Positions 26,193 to 34,983 of a stretch of 64,000 nucleotides of DNA are shown piece by piece. The notes beneath the pieces are model-generated. The model saw only the letters and a program-made list of their open reading frames with translations, had not been told where the DNA came from and searched no databases. A program made the position numbers and the translations under genes. Every line of letters starts with the position of its first letter. Position 1 is the stretch's first letter. This stretch comes from Riemerella anatipestifer (GTDB lineage: Bacteria; Bacteroidota; Bacteroidia; Flavobacteriales; Weeksellaceae): assembly GCF_035666175.1 (NCBI RefSeq), contig NZ_CP142016.1, forward strand, positions 1,488,001 to 1,552,000, written 5' to 3'.

Positions 26193-28895
26193 CTCACCGC
26201 CCTAGCGACGACTCCTACCACTAACAAATGGAAAAATATTGGTCCTTTTTCCACAGCTAGAAACACTCCTAATCCAGACCCTGATGGGAATTATTATGTA
26301 GAATCCTATGACTCCCATGCCAATGTTTTTAGGATAGATGTATTTAAAAAAGATGCTAATATCCTCTATTCGGGAGCTGAAACAGGAGCCGTATTTAAAA
26401 CTACTGATAAAGGTAAAAATTGGACAGCCTGTGCTTCCGATTTTAACTTCGGAACTAATATCACTGCTATTAGAATAGACCCTAACAATGCCGATATTGT
26501 ATGGGTAGGTTCTACTTCAGGACTATTTGTAAGTAAAAATGGGGGAATATCCTTTGATAGAATAAAAGAAATTACTACTACCGTAAATAGTATAAGGGTA
26601 AGTAATGATGGTAAGATTGTAACTGTAACTACTGGTGAGCAACACAAATTCAATGCTAGTAAACCCAACACAAAGGTAGATGGATTCTTTATTTCGGAGG
26701 ATAAAGGTGCTACATTTCGTAGAGTAATGAGTGGTATTTTCTACGACCACGAATTAAAACCTAACAATTCTAAAGTAGTCTACCTTTATGGACGAAAAGA
26801 TACAAATTGGCATTCTCAATTATATATTTCTTACGACGGTGGTAAAAATTTCGACAATGGTAGAGATGTTTTATCAGGAGCCAGACCGGGCCGTTTAGCG
26901 GTGAGTGATGCTCCAGGAGGAGAAAACTATCTTTATGCCTTGGTAAATGTAGAAAACTCTGCTTATTCTTATGGACAGCCTCATATTCTGCAAAGTAAAG
27001 ACGCTGGACTGACTTGGACGGATAAAACCACTATAACCAGTAATAGAAATGAAACTAAAAACACCTTTTGCTATGCAATAGATGGCAAAAACGGAGGGCA
27101 AGGCTATTACGATATGATGATAGGCGTATCAGGCAAAGATCCAGAGCATGTAATTTTCGGTCTATGTAGTGCCTATCGTTCCCTCAAAGGAGGGGAGGGC
27201 GGTTATTTTCACAACTCCATAGGAGGTTACTGCAACGGCAACTTCTCAATACACGCCGATATGCAAGACATTGCCATCGCAGGCGATGAAGTTTGGATAG
27301 CCAACGATGGAGGCATCAAATACTCACCTAACTTTTTTAAAAGAGATAATGAGGGGAAAATAACAGGGGAAAACCGTATAAAAGGCATCTATGCGAGTGA
27401 TTATTGGGGTTTCGGGCAAGGTTGGAACGAAGATGTAATGGTTGGTGGTAGATGGCACAATGGCGATGCCGTAATGATGGAAAACTATGAAAAAGGCAAA
27501 GCGGTTTATGTAGGGGGAGTAGAGTATCCCACAGGTTATGTAATGGTAAGCAACCCTAAGAAAGTCTATTTCTCTGACTCAGGTATGTTTACGATGCCGA
27601 ACAATATAGAAGGGAGAGTAACAACAGATTACCGAGCATTCATCAAACAACCTTATGAAACATTAAGAACCCACGGTTTCTTCGGAACAGATCCTCGCTA
27701 CGCACAACGAATTTTATACCATCCAAAAGAAGGTGCTTGGAGTGCCACTATGCAAATCTGGGAAACACCAGACGAAGGCGTTACCTCTAGTTTACTATAT
27801 GATGCACAAGAATACATTTCTAACATAGAATTTGCCCGTTCTAATCCTAATGTAATTTATGCTTGCGGACGATACTTCATCTATAAGTCTGTGGATAATG
27901 GGAAAAGCTGGAGTCAATTATCAATACCTAAACCTGGTGGGGTTGCCTCCTATATAGCTGTAGATCCGAAAGACGAAAACAAAGTTTGGTTGGTACAGTT
28001 CGTTACCAGCGGAAAGAATGGAGGGCTTCTTTATAGTGAAGATGGAGGGCAAAGCTGGAAAAATGTTCTAGAAAATAGCCCTACAATGAGAGACAAAGAA
28101 TTCCGTTGGATTATACTAGCTGGAGACCAGACCAATGGCGTTTATTTAGGGTCAGAAAGTGGGGCTTATGTTTATTACAAAGACGATACTATGAGCGACT
28201 GGATTGACTATTCTAATGGGCTACCCCCTGCAGCAAGGCTTACCCGTTTAGTGCCGTTCTTTAAAGAAGGTAAACTAAGAGCCGCTACCTCACAGGGGAT
28301 ATGGGAAATACCTCTATACCGAGAAAACTTTACACCTGTGGCACAACCAATGGCAACCAACATTAGCCAAGCCCGATTAAATGATGCTAATATGACGGTA
28401 CAGTTTGAGTCTTATTCCATCGTCAATCAGAAAGATGCTCAATGGGAATGGTCTTTTAGTCCTAAACCACATTCCATAGACAACCCTAAGGCAAGAAACC
28501 CTAAAGTAGTCTTTAAGTACAACGGCGAATATGATGTTACTCTAAAGGTTAAAACTCCTCAAGGCGAACATTCTCGTACCATTAAAAAAATGATTATAGT
28601 AGATAATGGAGTACTAGGAACTAGCGAAACTCAAACCTCTAATCCTAAGAAAGTAGAAGTTTATCCTACCCTACTAAATCAAGGTGATAATATTCATATC
28701 AAAATGGGAGTAACTAGAGAGAAGGCTCAATTCCGCCTCTATGACGCAAGTGGTACTTTGGTGAAAACCGAAGATATAGAAACTAACACACCACAGGAAG
28801 TTACTATCTCTACTCAAGGTTTACCTAAAGGCGTTTACCTCTTCCAATATTCTACTTACAGCTATATACAAAGAGGTAAATTAGTTATTAAATAA
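25788..28895 (+). CDS. T9SS-secreted BNR/PKD protein, paralogue 3
   Basis: 1,035 aa from the ATG, preceded by a TAACTTTG box at 25762-25769. Signal peptide, N-domain, Asp-box propeller (DKGKNWTA, SKNGGISF, SEDKGATF, SKDAGLTW, SVDNGKSW, SEDGGQSW), PKD-like domain (NGEYDVTLKVKTPQG) and T9SS type A tail (VEVYPTLLNQGD to GLPKGVYLFQYS, ending KLVIK). The 5' 400 bp are identical to paralogue 2, whereas its PKD and sorting domains differ from the other two apart from a short SQARLNDANMTV segment. It ends the array and is followed by a GC-rich structured region, not by the terminator used by copies 1 and 2. Confidence 0.85.
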   Translation: MHYKNYFLVAGLCVAMLFKAQQTQPELYDPYTPEYFSVGKNDPAWLQLIVDNPSGVNFFEMEKKFGEWLDSDPDARRKTPEKKPAVNFYRRWQKAYRPFVNGNGEIVLPKKEDYLAKLDRQNQRSNQTMVKHQRGLTALATTPTTNKWKNIGPFSTARNTPNPDPDGNYYVESYDSHANVFRIDVFKKDANILYSGAETGAVFKTTDKGKNWTACASDFNFGTNITAIRIDPNNADIVWVGSTSGLFVSKNGGISFDRIKEITTTVNSIRVSNDGKIVTVTTGEQHKFNASKPNTKVDGFFISEDKGATFRRVMSGIFYDHELKPNNSKVVYLYGRKDTNWHSQLYISYDGGKNFDNGRDVLSGARPGRLAVSDAPGGENYLYALVNVENSAYSYGQPHILQSKDAGLTWTDKTTITSNRNETKNTFCYAIDGKNGGQGYYDMMIGVSGKDPEHVIFGLCSAYRSLKGGEGGYFHNSIGGYCNGNFSIHADMQDIAIAGDEVWIANDGGIKYSPNFFKRDNEGKITGENRIKGIYASDYWGFGQGWNEDVMVGGRWHNGDAVMMENYEKGKAVYVGGVEYPTGYVMVSNPKKVYFSDSGMFTMPNNIEGRVTTDYRAFIKQPYETLRTHGFFGTDPRYAQRILYHPKEGAWSATMQIWETPDEGVTSSLLYDAQEYISNIEFARSNPNVIYACGRYFIYKSVDNGKSWSQLSIPKPGGVASYIAVDPKDENKVWLVQFVTSGKNGGLLYSEDGGQSWKNVLENSPTMRDKEFRWIILAGDQTNGVYLGSESGAYVYYKDDTMSDWIDYSNGLPPAARLTRLVPFFKEGKLRAATSQGIWEIPLYRENFTPVAQPMATNISQARLNDANMTVQFESYSIVNQKDAQWEWSFSPKPHSIDNPKARNPKVVFKYNGEYDVTLKVKTPQGEHSRTIKKMIIVDNGVLGTSETQTSNPKKVEVYPTLLNQGDNIHIKMGVTREKAQFRLYDASGTLVKTEDIETNTPQEVTISTQGLPKGVYLFQYSTYSYIQRGKLVIK

Positions 28896-28903
28896 ATATC
28901 CCA

Positions 28904-28982
28904 GCAGAACCCCTCTGCTCGGTAAGACAGAGTCGTTCTGCCTGAGGCTACAGCCGCCGTCTGCTCGTACGAGCAGACGGCG
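28904..28982. terminator. GC-rich tandem hairpins after the BNR array
   Basis: Hairpin 1 (28904-28941) has GCAGAAC/GTTCTGC outer arms and CTCTG/CAGAG inner arms. Hairpin 2 (28955-28982) is a 28-bp perfect palindrome built from CGCCGTCTGCTCGT and its complement. The GC content is far above the surroundings. It may be a terminator, but no T-run follows directly. Confidence 0.5.
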
Positions 28983-29031
28983 ACTTAGTTATTTGTAATA
29001 ATTTATTTCCCGAAAATAGCATAATCTACTA

Positions 29032-29933
29032 CTATCTCCAATTTCTATGTTCTTTAATATCAGATTTTTTAATTCCTTTATTTATTTTATAGGCAAACCC
29101 TACACCTAGAGTTTGTTTTAATTGGGTTTTTCTGATTTGGTTATGGTCGTATAATAAATCAAGAGTAATTACAGAAGAAACATACTTGTTAATCTTCATA
29201 TTAAGCACCCCATTGTAGCCCAACACCAATCTTTCGGGGTGATTAAGATAATCGGACAATACAGAGGCTGTATTAACGAGTGATATATTCTCCATCAGTT
29301 GTACCTTATAAATAGCCGTCCCCAAAAAACCAAATTGAAATAAAGAAGAATCCCCATCATTTTTTAAACCAAAATTTCCAGATTTTTGTAAGTCTTTATC
29401 CAGCACCAAAGTCCATCTTGCATTAGCAGGTCTTAAGGTAATTGTAAGGTCTTCGTGAGGTCTATAAGTAAAACCTGCACCAGCCATTATATAGCCAGGA
29501 GCCATAAAATTAGATATTTTTTTAGCAGAAGGGTCATTACCATTCTCATAGCCGGGAGCAAATTGAGTTTGCAGGCTAACTCCGCCAGACGCATACCAAT
29601 TGTGAGAAATTTTTCTGCCGTAGTTAGAAGAAAGGTTGATGATATCTTGAGTTTTTCTGCTCCCTGTACCTTTAGTATTATTTTGCCCATAGCCTAATAC
29701 CACTATGTTCTCCCAAAGGTCTTTACCTTTCTCATAAGTCATATTGTAGTTAGTACCTGCTAGCCAACCCACATTATTAGCTCCACCACCTACCCAGTTA
29801 GAGAAGGCCGCCTGGTTAAGCATAAGTGTGTTTGCCCTACTATAGACCAATGTTTGGTACTATCTGATACTGTTTCTTGTGCTGATGCTACCGTACCCAC
29901 AACAGCCAACGCCATAAAAAGTGTCTTTTTCAT
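29032..29933 (-). pseudogene. DUF3078-family outer-membrane protein with a one-base frameshift
   Basis: The natural start is at 29933 (MKKTLFMALAVVGTVASAQ, a clear signal peptide), but the frame breaks after WSIVGQ. The rest of the protein (NTLMLNQAAFSNWVGGGANNVGWLAG onward) is in another frame. Adding one A to the AAA run at 29833-29831 (minus strand) restores WSIVGQNTLMLNQAAF, as expected for DUF3078 proteins (recall). The body is rich in beta-strands and probably forms an outer-membrane barrel. Either the gene is inactivated, or it switches by slippage, or the base is a sequencing error. The 272-codon frame starting MVYSRANTL is not the natural start. Confidence 0.8.
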
Positions 29934-29954
29934 TCTATATTATTTTTGAGGGGG

Positions 29955-29987
29955 CAAAAGTACAAAAACCTTTTTTAAAATATACAA
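29955..29987 (-). promoter_or_regulatory. Promoter of the DUF3078 gene
   Basis: On the minus strand: TTG at 29987-29985, a 22-nt spacer, TACTTTTG at 29962-29955, then the ATG at 29933. Good fit to the flavobacterial consensus, and it supports the longer, frameshifted gene model. Confidence 0.55.
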
Positions 29988-29999
29988 TTGTATTTTATT

Positions 30000-30620
30000 T
30001 TCAACCACTTAGCTAATATATTTTTAAAATTTTATTATACTAATCACACTTGCATGACCTGTAAAAATTCATATTTTAATTTTACTCACAATTACAAATA
30101 GATTATATCTAATATTATCAATATTGATAATCAGTCATATAAATAATTTATATAGCTGTAAATATCACAATTACAAATAAATATTTCTATATGGATAAGT
30201 TTGTTAATATCTTTTAATTCTATTGTGGATAAGATAGGAAAACTAAGTCTTAGAATTTTAAAATATTTTTTCTATTGCTACATTTTGAAATATTATCCAA
30301 ATCAAATTTTAATTTTTTTGAGAGAAGATTTTTAAAGTTTTTCCATAGGATAGTTATCCCAAATCAAGACAGTGTATAATTACCCACATTGTGTTAGTAA
30401 GTACATAAAAAGGTTAATTTATAAGCCTTTATATTGTTCATAAAATATGAATTAACTACCTATGATATGTGATGAAAAATAAGAGAAATACTTATCCACA
30501 AAATACACAACACTTAACAACATACAACAATCTTCTTTTTATAAATATATATCTAAAAAAATAATGTTATTGATAGATGTTGCTCGTGTGGATTGTGAAA
30601 TATTTGTGGCAAAAATTTTA
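30000..30620. other. Candidate replication origin region (AT-rich, DnaA-box-like sites)
   Basis: A gene-free 740-bp gap between divergent genes. DnaA-box-like 9-mers: TGTGGATAA perfect at 30224-30232 and TTATCCACA perfect at 30492-30500; one mismatch at 30190-30198 (TATGGATAA) and 30293-30301 (TTATCCAAA); weaker at 30354-30362 (TTATCCCAA) and 30587-30595 (TGTGGATTG). Very AT-rich stretches lie at 30060-30180 and 30530-30570. Two parS sites occur 7-9 kb away. Genes to the left are mainly on the minus strand and those to the right are mixed. No skew was computed; this is inference. Confidence 0.5.
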
Positions 30621-30641
30621 GTTTTTAAGACAGATAAATCT

Positions 30642-30649
30642 TAAATTTG
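30642..30649 (+). promoter_or_regulatory. -7 box of pgk
   Basis: TAAATTTG, 30 nt before the pgk ATG. No exact TTG at -33. Confidence 0.45.
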
Positions 30650-30679
30650 TGAGTCGTTAAAAATTAAATAAAAGTAATT

Positions 30680-31870
30680 ATGAAAACTATTAAAGACTAT
30701 AATTTCCAAGGGAAAAGAGCCGTTATAAGAGTAGATTTTAATGTCCCTCAAAACGAAAAACTAGAAGTTACAGATAATACCAGAATACAAGCCGCAAAGC
30801 CTAGTATAGATAAAATACTTAACGATGGCGGTTCGGTGGTTATCCTAACCCATCTAGGGCGTCCAAAAGGACAAGCAAACGAGCAATTTTCTCTAAAGCA
30901 TATTCTCCCAGAAGTTTCTAAAGTGTTAGGCAGAGAAGTTAAATTTTGCCCTGTAACAGTAGGAGAGGAGGTCGAAAAAATGACCGCCGAACTAAAAGCA
31001 GGAGAAGTGCTATTGATGGAGAATGTGCGTTTCTACGAAGGAGAAGAGAAAGGAGATAAAACCTTTGCAGAGGCACTTTCTAAATTAGGAGATGCTTATG
31101 TAAATGATGCCTTTGGTACTGCTCATAGAGCACACGCTTCTACAGCGGTTATTGCAGAGTTTTTCCCATCAACTAAGTTCTTCGGTTTGTTGATGGAAAA
31201 AGAGCTAGAAGCCATAGATAAAGTATTAGGTTCTGGCGAAAGACCAGTAACTGCTATACTCGGAGGTTCTAAAGTATCTACCAAAATTACCATTATAGAA
31301 AATGTATTACCAGCTGTGGACAACCTTATTATAGGGGGGGGTATGGCATTTACATTTATCAAAGCTCAAGGAGGACAAATAGGAAATTCTTTGGTAGAAG
31401 AAGATAAGATGAGTTTAGCTCTAGAAATTTTACAAAAAGCAGAACAGCAAAATGTAAAAGTTTATTTACCTGTAGATGTAATAGCTGCGGATAGTTTTAG
31501 CAACGAGGCAGAAACTCAAGAAGTAGATTCTAACGAAATACCAGAAGGTTGGATGGGCTTAGATGTAGGGGCAAGAACTAGAGCTCTTAACAATGATGTT
31601 ATTATGAATTCTAGAACAATACTTTGGAACGGTCCGTTAGGAGTGTTTGAAATGTCTAATTTCTCTGCGGGTACAGAAGCTTTGGGAGATAGCATTGCAG
31701 AGGCAACTAAACAAGGTGCATTCTCATTAGTAGGTGGGGGAGATAGTGTAGCATTCGTAAAGCAGTTTAATTATTCTGATAAAGTATCTTATGTTTCTAC
31801 AGGAGGCGGAGCTATGTTAGAGTCATTAGAAGGTTTAGAACTTCCAGGAGTAGCTGCTATCAATAAATAA
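30680..31870 (+). CDS. pgk: Phosphoglycerate kinase
   Basis: Transfers phosphate from 1,3-bisphosphoglycerate to ADP in glycolysis (reversible in gluconeogenesis). The 396-aa length is normal. Motifs: RVDFNVPQNE (17-26), the substrate loop LTHLGRPKG (about 55-63), MENVRFYEGEEKGD (about 112-125), NDAFGTAHRAHAST, ILGGSKVSTKI (about 194-204), and the ATP-binding GGGDSVAFVKQF near the C-terminus. Complete and apparently functional. Preceded by the candidate origin region; a lipoprotein gene follows after 63 nt. pckA in this window (56.8 kb) serves the same carbon route. Confidence 0.97.
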   Translation: MKTIKDYNFQGKRAVIRVDFNVPQNEKLEVTDNTRIQAAKPSIDKILNDGGSVVILTHLGRPKGQANEQFSLKHILPEVSKVLGREVKFCPVTVGEEVEKMTAELKAGEVLLMENVRFYEGEEKGDKTFAEALSKLGDAYVNDAFGTAHRAHASTAVIAEFFPSTKFFGLLMEKELEAIDKVLGSGERPVTAILGGSKVSTKITIIENVLPAVDNLIIGGGMAFTFIKAQGGQIGNSLVEEDKMSLALEILQKAEQQNVKVYLPVDVIAADSFSNEAETQEVDSNEIPEGWMGLDVGARTRALNNDVIMNSRTILWNGPLGVFEMSNFSAGTEALGDSIAEATKQGAFSLVGGGDSVAFVKQFNYSDKVSYVSTGGGAMLESLEGLELPGVAAINK

Positions 31871-31933
31871 TTATAAAAAGGAATACTTTTTGTAACACTA
31901 GAGATAAATTAATTTAATTCAAATTAGAAAACT

Positions 31934-32434
31934 ATGAAAAAGTCAATTTTAAGTTTAATGTTAGTTGGTGTGGTATTAGCTTTCACTTCTTGTAAGGATA
32001 AATGTAAAGAGCATTGTAAAGAAACTTGCGAAAAGAAAGAAAAAGCTGCTGCTAGTGATAGCACTAAAGTAGAAAACCAAGAAGTTGCTACAGTAGTTGC
32101 TGAAAATGTTTTAACTCAAAATGTAGGTAAGTATCCTAAAGATTTAGGACTTCTTGATAAGAGTGATTTATCTGAAAGAATTAAAAAACTAACAGGAGAT
32201 AAATACTCTGAAATTGTGGCTAACTTTAATGTAGAAACACCAGTAGTATCTGAAGGTGATGTATACAAAACTACAGGTTGTAAAAAGAATAGTTGTTCAG
32301 ATTATATGACTACTATTTTATATGATAAGAAAAATGATAACCTTAATGTAGTAGTTACAAGCAACGATGCTGTAGTTAAAGAATACAACGAGAAAGGAAA
32401 GATAAATTATACAGAAACATTAAAGTCTAAATAA
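31934..32434 (+). CDS. Cysteine-rich-start lipoprotein of unknown function
   Basis: A 166-aa predicted lipoprotein with lipobox VLAFTSC followed by a lysine/cysteine-rich stretch (KDKCKEHCKETCEKKEK) and a low-complexity Ala/Ser linker. The C-terminal 110 residues form a small alpha/beta domain with two further cysteines (GCKKNSCSD). I do not recognise the family. It follows pgk by 63 nt and ends before a strong bidirectional terminator, so it may be read from the pgk promoter. Confidence 0.7.
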   Translation: MKKSILSLMLVGVVLAFTSCKDKCKEHCKETCEKKEKAAASDSTKVENQEVATVVAENVLTQNVGKYPKDLGLLDKSDLSERIKKLTGDKYSEIVANFNVETPVVSEGDVYKTTGCKKNSCSDYMTTILYDKKNDNLNVVVTSNDAVVKEYNEKGKINYTETLKSK

Positions 32435-32455
32435 TTTATCTTATCATTAAAAAAT

Positions 32456-32485
32456 AAAATAGACCTCATTTTTGAGGTCTATTTT
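32456..32485. terminator. Bidirectional terminator
   Basis: 13-bp perfect stem AAAATAGACCTCA / TGAGGTCTATTTT with a TTTT loop, between the convergent lipoprotein (+) and deaminase (-) genes. Confidence 0.9.
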
Positions 32486-32489
32486 TAAA

Positions 32490-33494
32490 TTAAATACTAA
32501 AATTTTCTACTTGAGAAAGGTATTTCTGTTTTTCAGTTTCTGGGAGGAAAGAGTATTTAAAACTATTACTCACTAGAGTTTTAATATCATTTTGGTTTAA
32601 ATCCAAGGCATTTGCAGTTTGTATAAAGTTTTCGTTGAGATAACCCCCAAAGTAAGCAGGGTCATCAGAATTAACGGTAACTTTAAGCCCTAAATCAAGC
32701 ATTTTTTTAAGTGGATGGCTATCTAGATTTTCTACCACTTTAAGCTCCAAGTTAGAGAGTGGACATACCGTGAGAGCCATTTCGGTTTCTACCAATCTAT
32801 TTATCAACTTTTCATCAGATAAGCAGTTATTTCCGTGGTCTATTCTTTTTATTTTGATAAGGTCTAGAGCTTCCCATATATATTCTGCTGGACCTTCCTC
32901 ACCAGCGTGAGCCACAGGGATATAACCTTCTTTTACAGAGGCTTCAAAAACTCTTTGGAATTTAGAAGGTGGGTTACCTCTTTCCGAAGAATCTAATCCC
33001 ACAGCAGTGATTAGAGGTTTGTAAGGAAGAGATTGTTCCAAAGTTTCAAAAGCATCTTCTTCAGAAAGATGTCTTAGATAACTCATTATGAGTAGGGAAG
33101 AGATGCCATATTTGCTTTGAGCTTCCTCTCTTGCTTTTTGGATACCACCTATAACCGTCCCAAACGAAACGCCTCTTTTAGTGTGGATTTGAGGGTCGAA
33201 CATAATTTCTGTATGCACAATGTTTTCTTCTGCACACTTATCAAAATAAGCCATTGTAAGTTCATAGAAATCTTGCTCGTAGAGAAGCACACTTGCCCCT
33301 GCATAGTAAATATCTAAAAAGTCTTGAAGACACGAAAACTGATAGGCTTTCTTGACTTCTTCTACTGTTTGATAAGGAATTTTAACTTGGTTTCTTTGGG
33401 CTATTTTGAACATTAGTTCTGGTTGAAAACTCCCTTCGATATGGAGGTGAAGTTCTGCCTTAGGTATTTTTTTAATGTATTCTGTGATGTTCAT
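32490..33494 (-). CDS. Adenosine/adenine deaminase family hydrolase
   Basis: A 334-aa zinc hydrolase of the adenosine deaminase superfamily acting in purine salvage. Visible residues: ELHLHIEGS (zinc His pair, 15-23), HAGEEGP (zinc His and catalytic Glu, about 196), DHGNN, and NSDDPAYFGGY (metal/catalytic Asp, about 275-285). The block VCPLSNLELKV is closer to the CPLSN form I associate with adenine deaminases of the Aah1 type than to the CPTSN form of adenosine deaminases, so adenine could be the substrate. For this reason I do not assign add. Single gene, convergent with the lipoprotein. Confidence 0.88.
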   Translation of the reverse strand: MNITEYIKKIPKAELHLHIEGSFQPELMFKIAQRNQVKIPYQTVEEVKKAYQFSCLQDFLDIYYAGASVLLYEQDFYELTMAYFDKCAEENIVHTEIMFDPQIHTKRGVSFGTVIGGIQKAREEAQSKYGISSLLIMSYLRHLSEEDAFETLEQSLPYKPLITAVGLDSSERGNPPSKFQRVFEASVKEGYIPVAHAGEEGPAEYIWEALDLIKIKRIDHGNNCLSDEKLINRLVETEMALTVCPLSNLELKVVENLDSHPLKKMLDLGLKVTVNSDDPAYFGGYLNENFIQTANALDLNQNDIKTLVSNSFKYSFLPETEKQKYLSQVENFSI

Positions 33495-33694
33495 AATATT
33501 TTATTTTAAATAAAAAAGGGAGCAAATGTAGTGATTTTGACTATTTATATTATAAAAAACTGATATTATTACTTTATTTCATTGACTTTTGTACTTGTTT
33601 TTTGGAAAAATTAAATAGTAATAGCAAAAGTATTATTAAACCATAGTGGATTCAGTAAAAAAATGAAAATTTGCATAATAGATACATAATGTAT

Positions 33695-33987
33695 ACTCGT
33701 TGTGCATTTTAAATAATACTGATTTTTAGATGATTTAATTTTCTTTGGAAGATAAATTTATTGATATATTGAATAACCGTTGCGGCGGTTATTTTACTGA
33801 TTATCCTTGTTTTAAAGCCTTCAAAAGTTTTAGCATAGTTTCTTTTAATCATAAATTGGTCGCAAAGTTGAGAGAAAAATGTCTCAATTCGTTTTCGCTT
33901 TTTCTTGTACAATGAAAATTGAGGAATATAATCTTTCTGATTACTTCTCATTGGTGTATCTAATTTAATATTAGCATAGTTAAATAA
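33695..33987 (-). mobile_element. IS982-family remnant (copy A), right-end fragment
   Basis: 293 bp identical to the right end of the full copies, in inverted orientation: terminal ACTCGTTGTGCATT at 33695 and the last 80 codons of the transposase (33951-33709), including the DDE glutamate in KRKRIETFFSQL. It is cut off at 33988, where full copy B begins, so B (or a rearrangement with it) removed the other two thirds. Confidence 0.9.
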
Positions 33988-34983
33988 ACCCGTTGTGCAT
34001 TATGAAATGAAAAAAACAAGAGTTGTTTATTAGACTGAAAATAAGTATTATTTAAAATGCACAACGAGTTTTTGCTATAAAACGATATAAATGAACAACA
34101 TAGAGCAAATATATGAAAGAATTTTGGAAGTTTTAGGACTTTTTTCAGAAAATCAACTGATTAGTTATCAGAGAAGAACACCTAAAATGAGCGATTTAGA
34201 AGTCATAAGTCTTAATATTACTGCTGAATACTTGAGTATTGATAGCGAATTACAGTTATTTAGAAAATTGCCAAACTCTCTGATAAACAAAATTGAAAGA
34301 AGTGTTTACAATAAGCGAAAACGAAGACTATCCCTACAAACAGAGCAAATTAGACAGCGTATTTCGATGGAGTTCAATGAGTTTGAAGATATTTTTATCG
34401 TTGATAGCATGCCAATGAAAGTTTGTGAAAATGCTCGTTCTACTCGTTCAAAAATTTGTAAAGAGCAATCCTATTCTTCACCAACATATGGTTATTGTGC
34501 TTCACAGAAATTATATTTCTATGGCTATAAACTACACGCAGTATGTTCTTTAAATGGTGTGATTAAGAATTTTGATATAAGCCCTGCATCCGTTCACGAC
34601 ATCCACTATTTAAAAGATATTGGTGAGCAAATGCGAAACTGTACTTTAATTGGAGATAGAGGCTATTTATCAGCAAAAGTTCAAATAGATTTATTTAACT
34701 ATGCTAATATTAAATTAGATACACCAATGAGAAGTAATCAGAAAGATTATATTCCTCAATTTTCATTGTACAAGAAAAAGCGAAAACGAATTGAGACATT
34801 TTTCTCTCAACTTTGCGACCAATTTATGATTAAAAGAAACTATGCTAAAACTTTTGAAGGCTTTAAAACAAGGATAATCAGTAAAATAACCGCCGCAACG
34901 GTTATTCAATATATCAATAAATTTATCTTCCAAAGAAAATTAAATCATCTAAAAATCAGTATTATTTAAAATGCACAACGAGT
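33988..34983 (+). mobile_element. IS982-family element copy B (996-bp form)
   Basis: Terminal repeats ACCCGTTGTGCATT (left) and, at the right, the complement of ACTCGTTGTGCATT. It is 16 bp longer than copies C, D and F because a right-end sequence is embedded near its left end: 33988-34069 has both a left and a right IS terminus. No target duplication is visible, and the left side abuts remnant A. It resembles Riemerella ISRa1 (recall). Confidence 0.9.
34091..34969 (+). CDS. IS982-family transposase, copy B
   Basis: A 292-aa DDE transposase. The likely catalytic triad is D105 (FIVDSMPMK), D189 (LIGDRGYLS) and E235 (KRIETFFSQ), preceded by an N-terminal helical DNA-binding region with PKMSDLEVISL (31-41). 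Identical at protein level to copy E; copies C, D and F differ by one or two residues. The frame is intact, so the element is probably still mobile. Confidence 0.95.
   Translation: MNNIEQIYERILEVLGLFSENQLISYQRRTPKMSDLEVISLNITAEYLSIDSELQLFRKLPNSLINKIERSVYNKRKRRLSLQTEQIRQRISMEFNEFEDIFIVDSMPMKVCENARSTRSKICKEQSYSSPTYGYCASQKLYFYGYKLHAVCSLNGVIKNFDISPASVHDIHYLKDIGEQMRNCTLIGDRGYLSAKVQIDLFNYANIKLDTPMRSNQKDYIPQFSLYKKKRKRIETFFSQLCDQFMIKRNYAKTFEGFKTRIISKITAATVIQYINKFIFQRKLNHLKISII

Noticed and set aside
29032-29850. DUF3078 gene model starting at MVYSRANTL
   Set aside because: The natural start with a signal peptide is at 29933 in another frame; a one-base deletion explains the shorter frame.
33709-33951. 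80-codon frame as an independent small gene
   Set aside because: It is the C-terminal end of the IS982 transposase inside a truncated copy; the ATG is an internal methionine.
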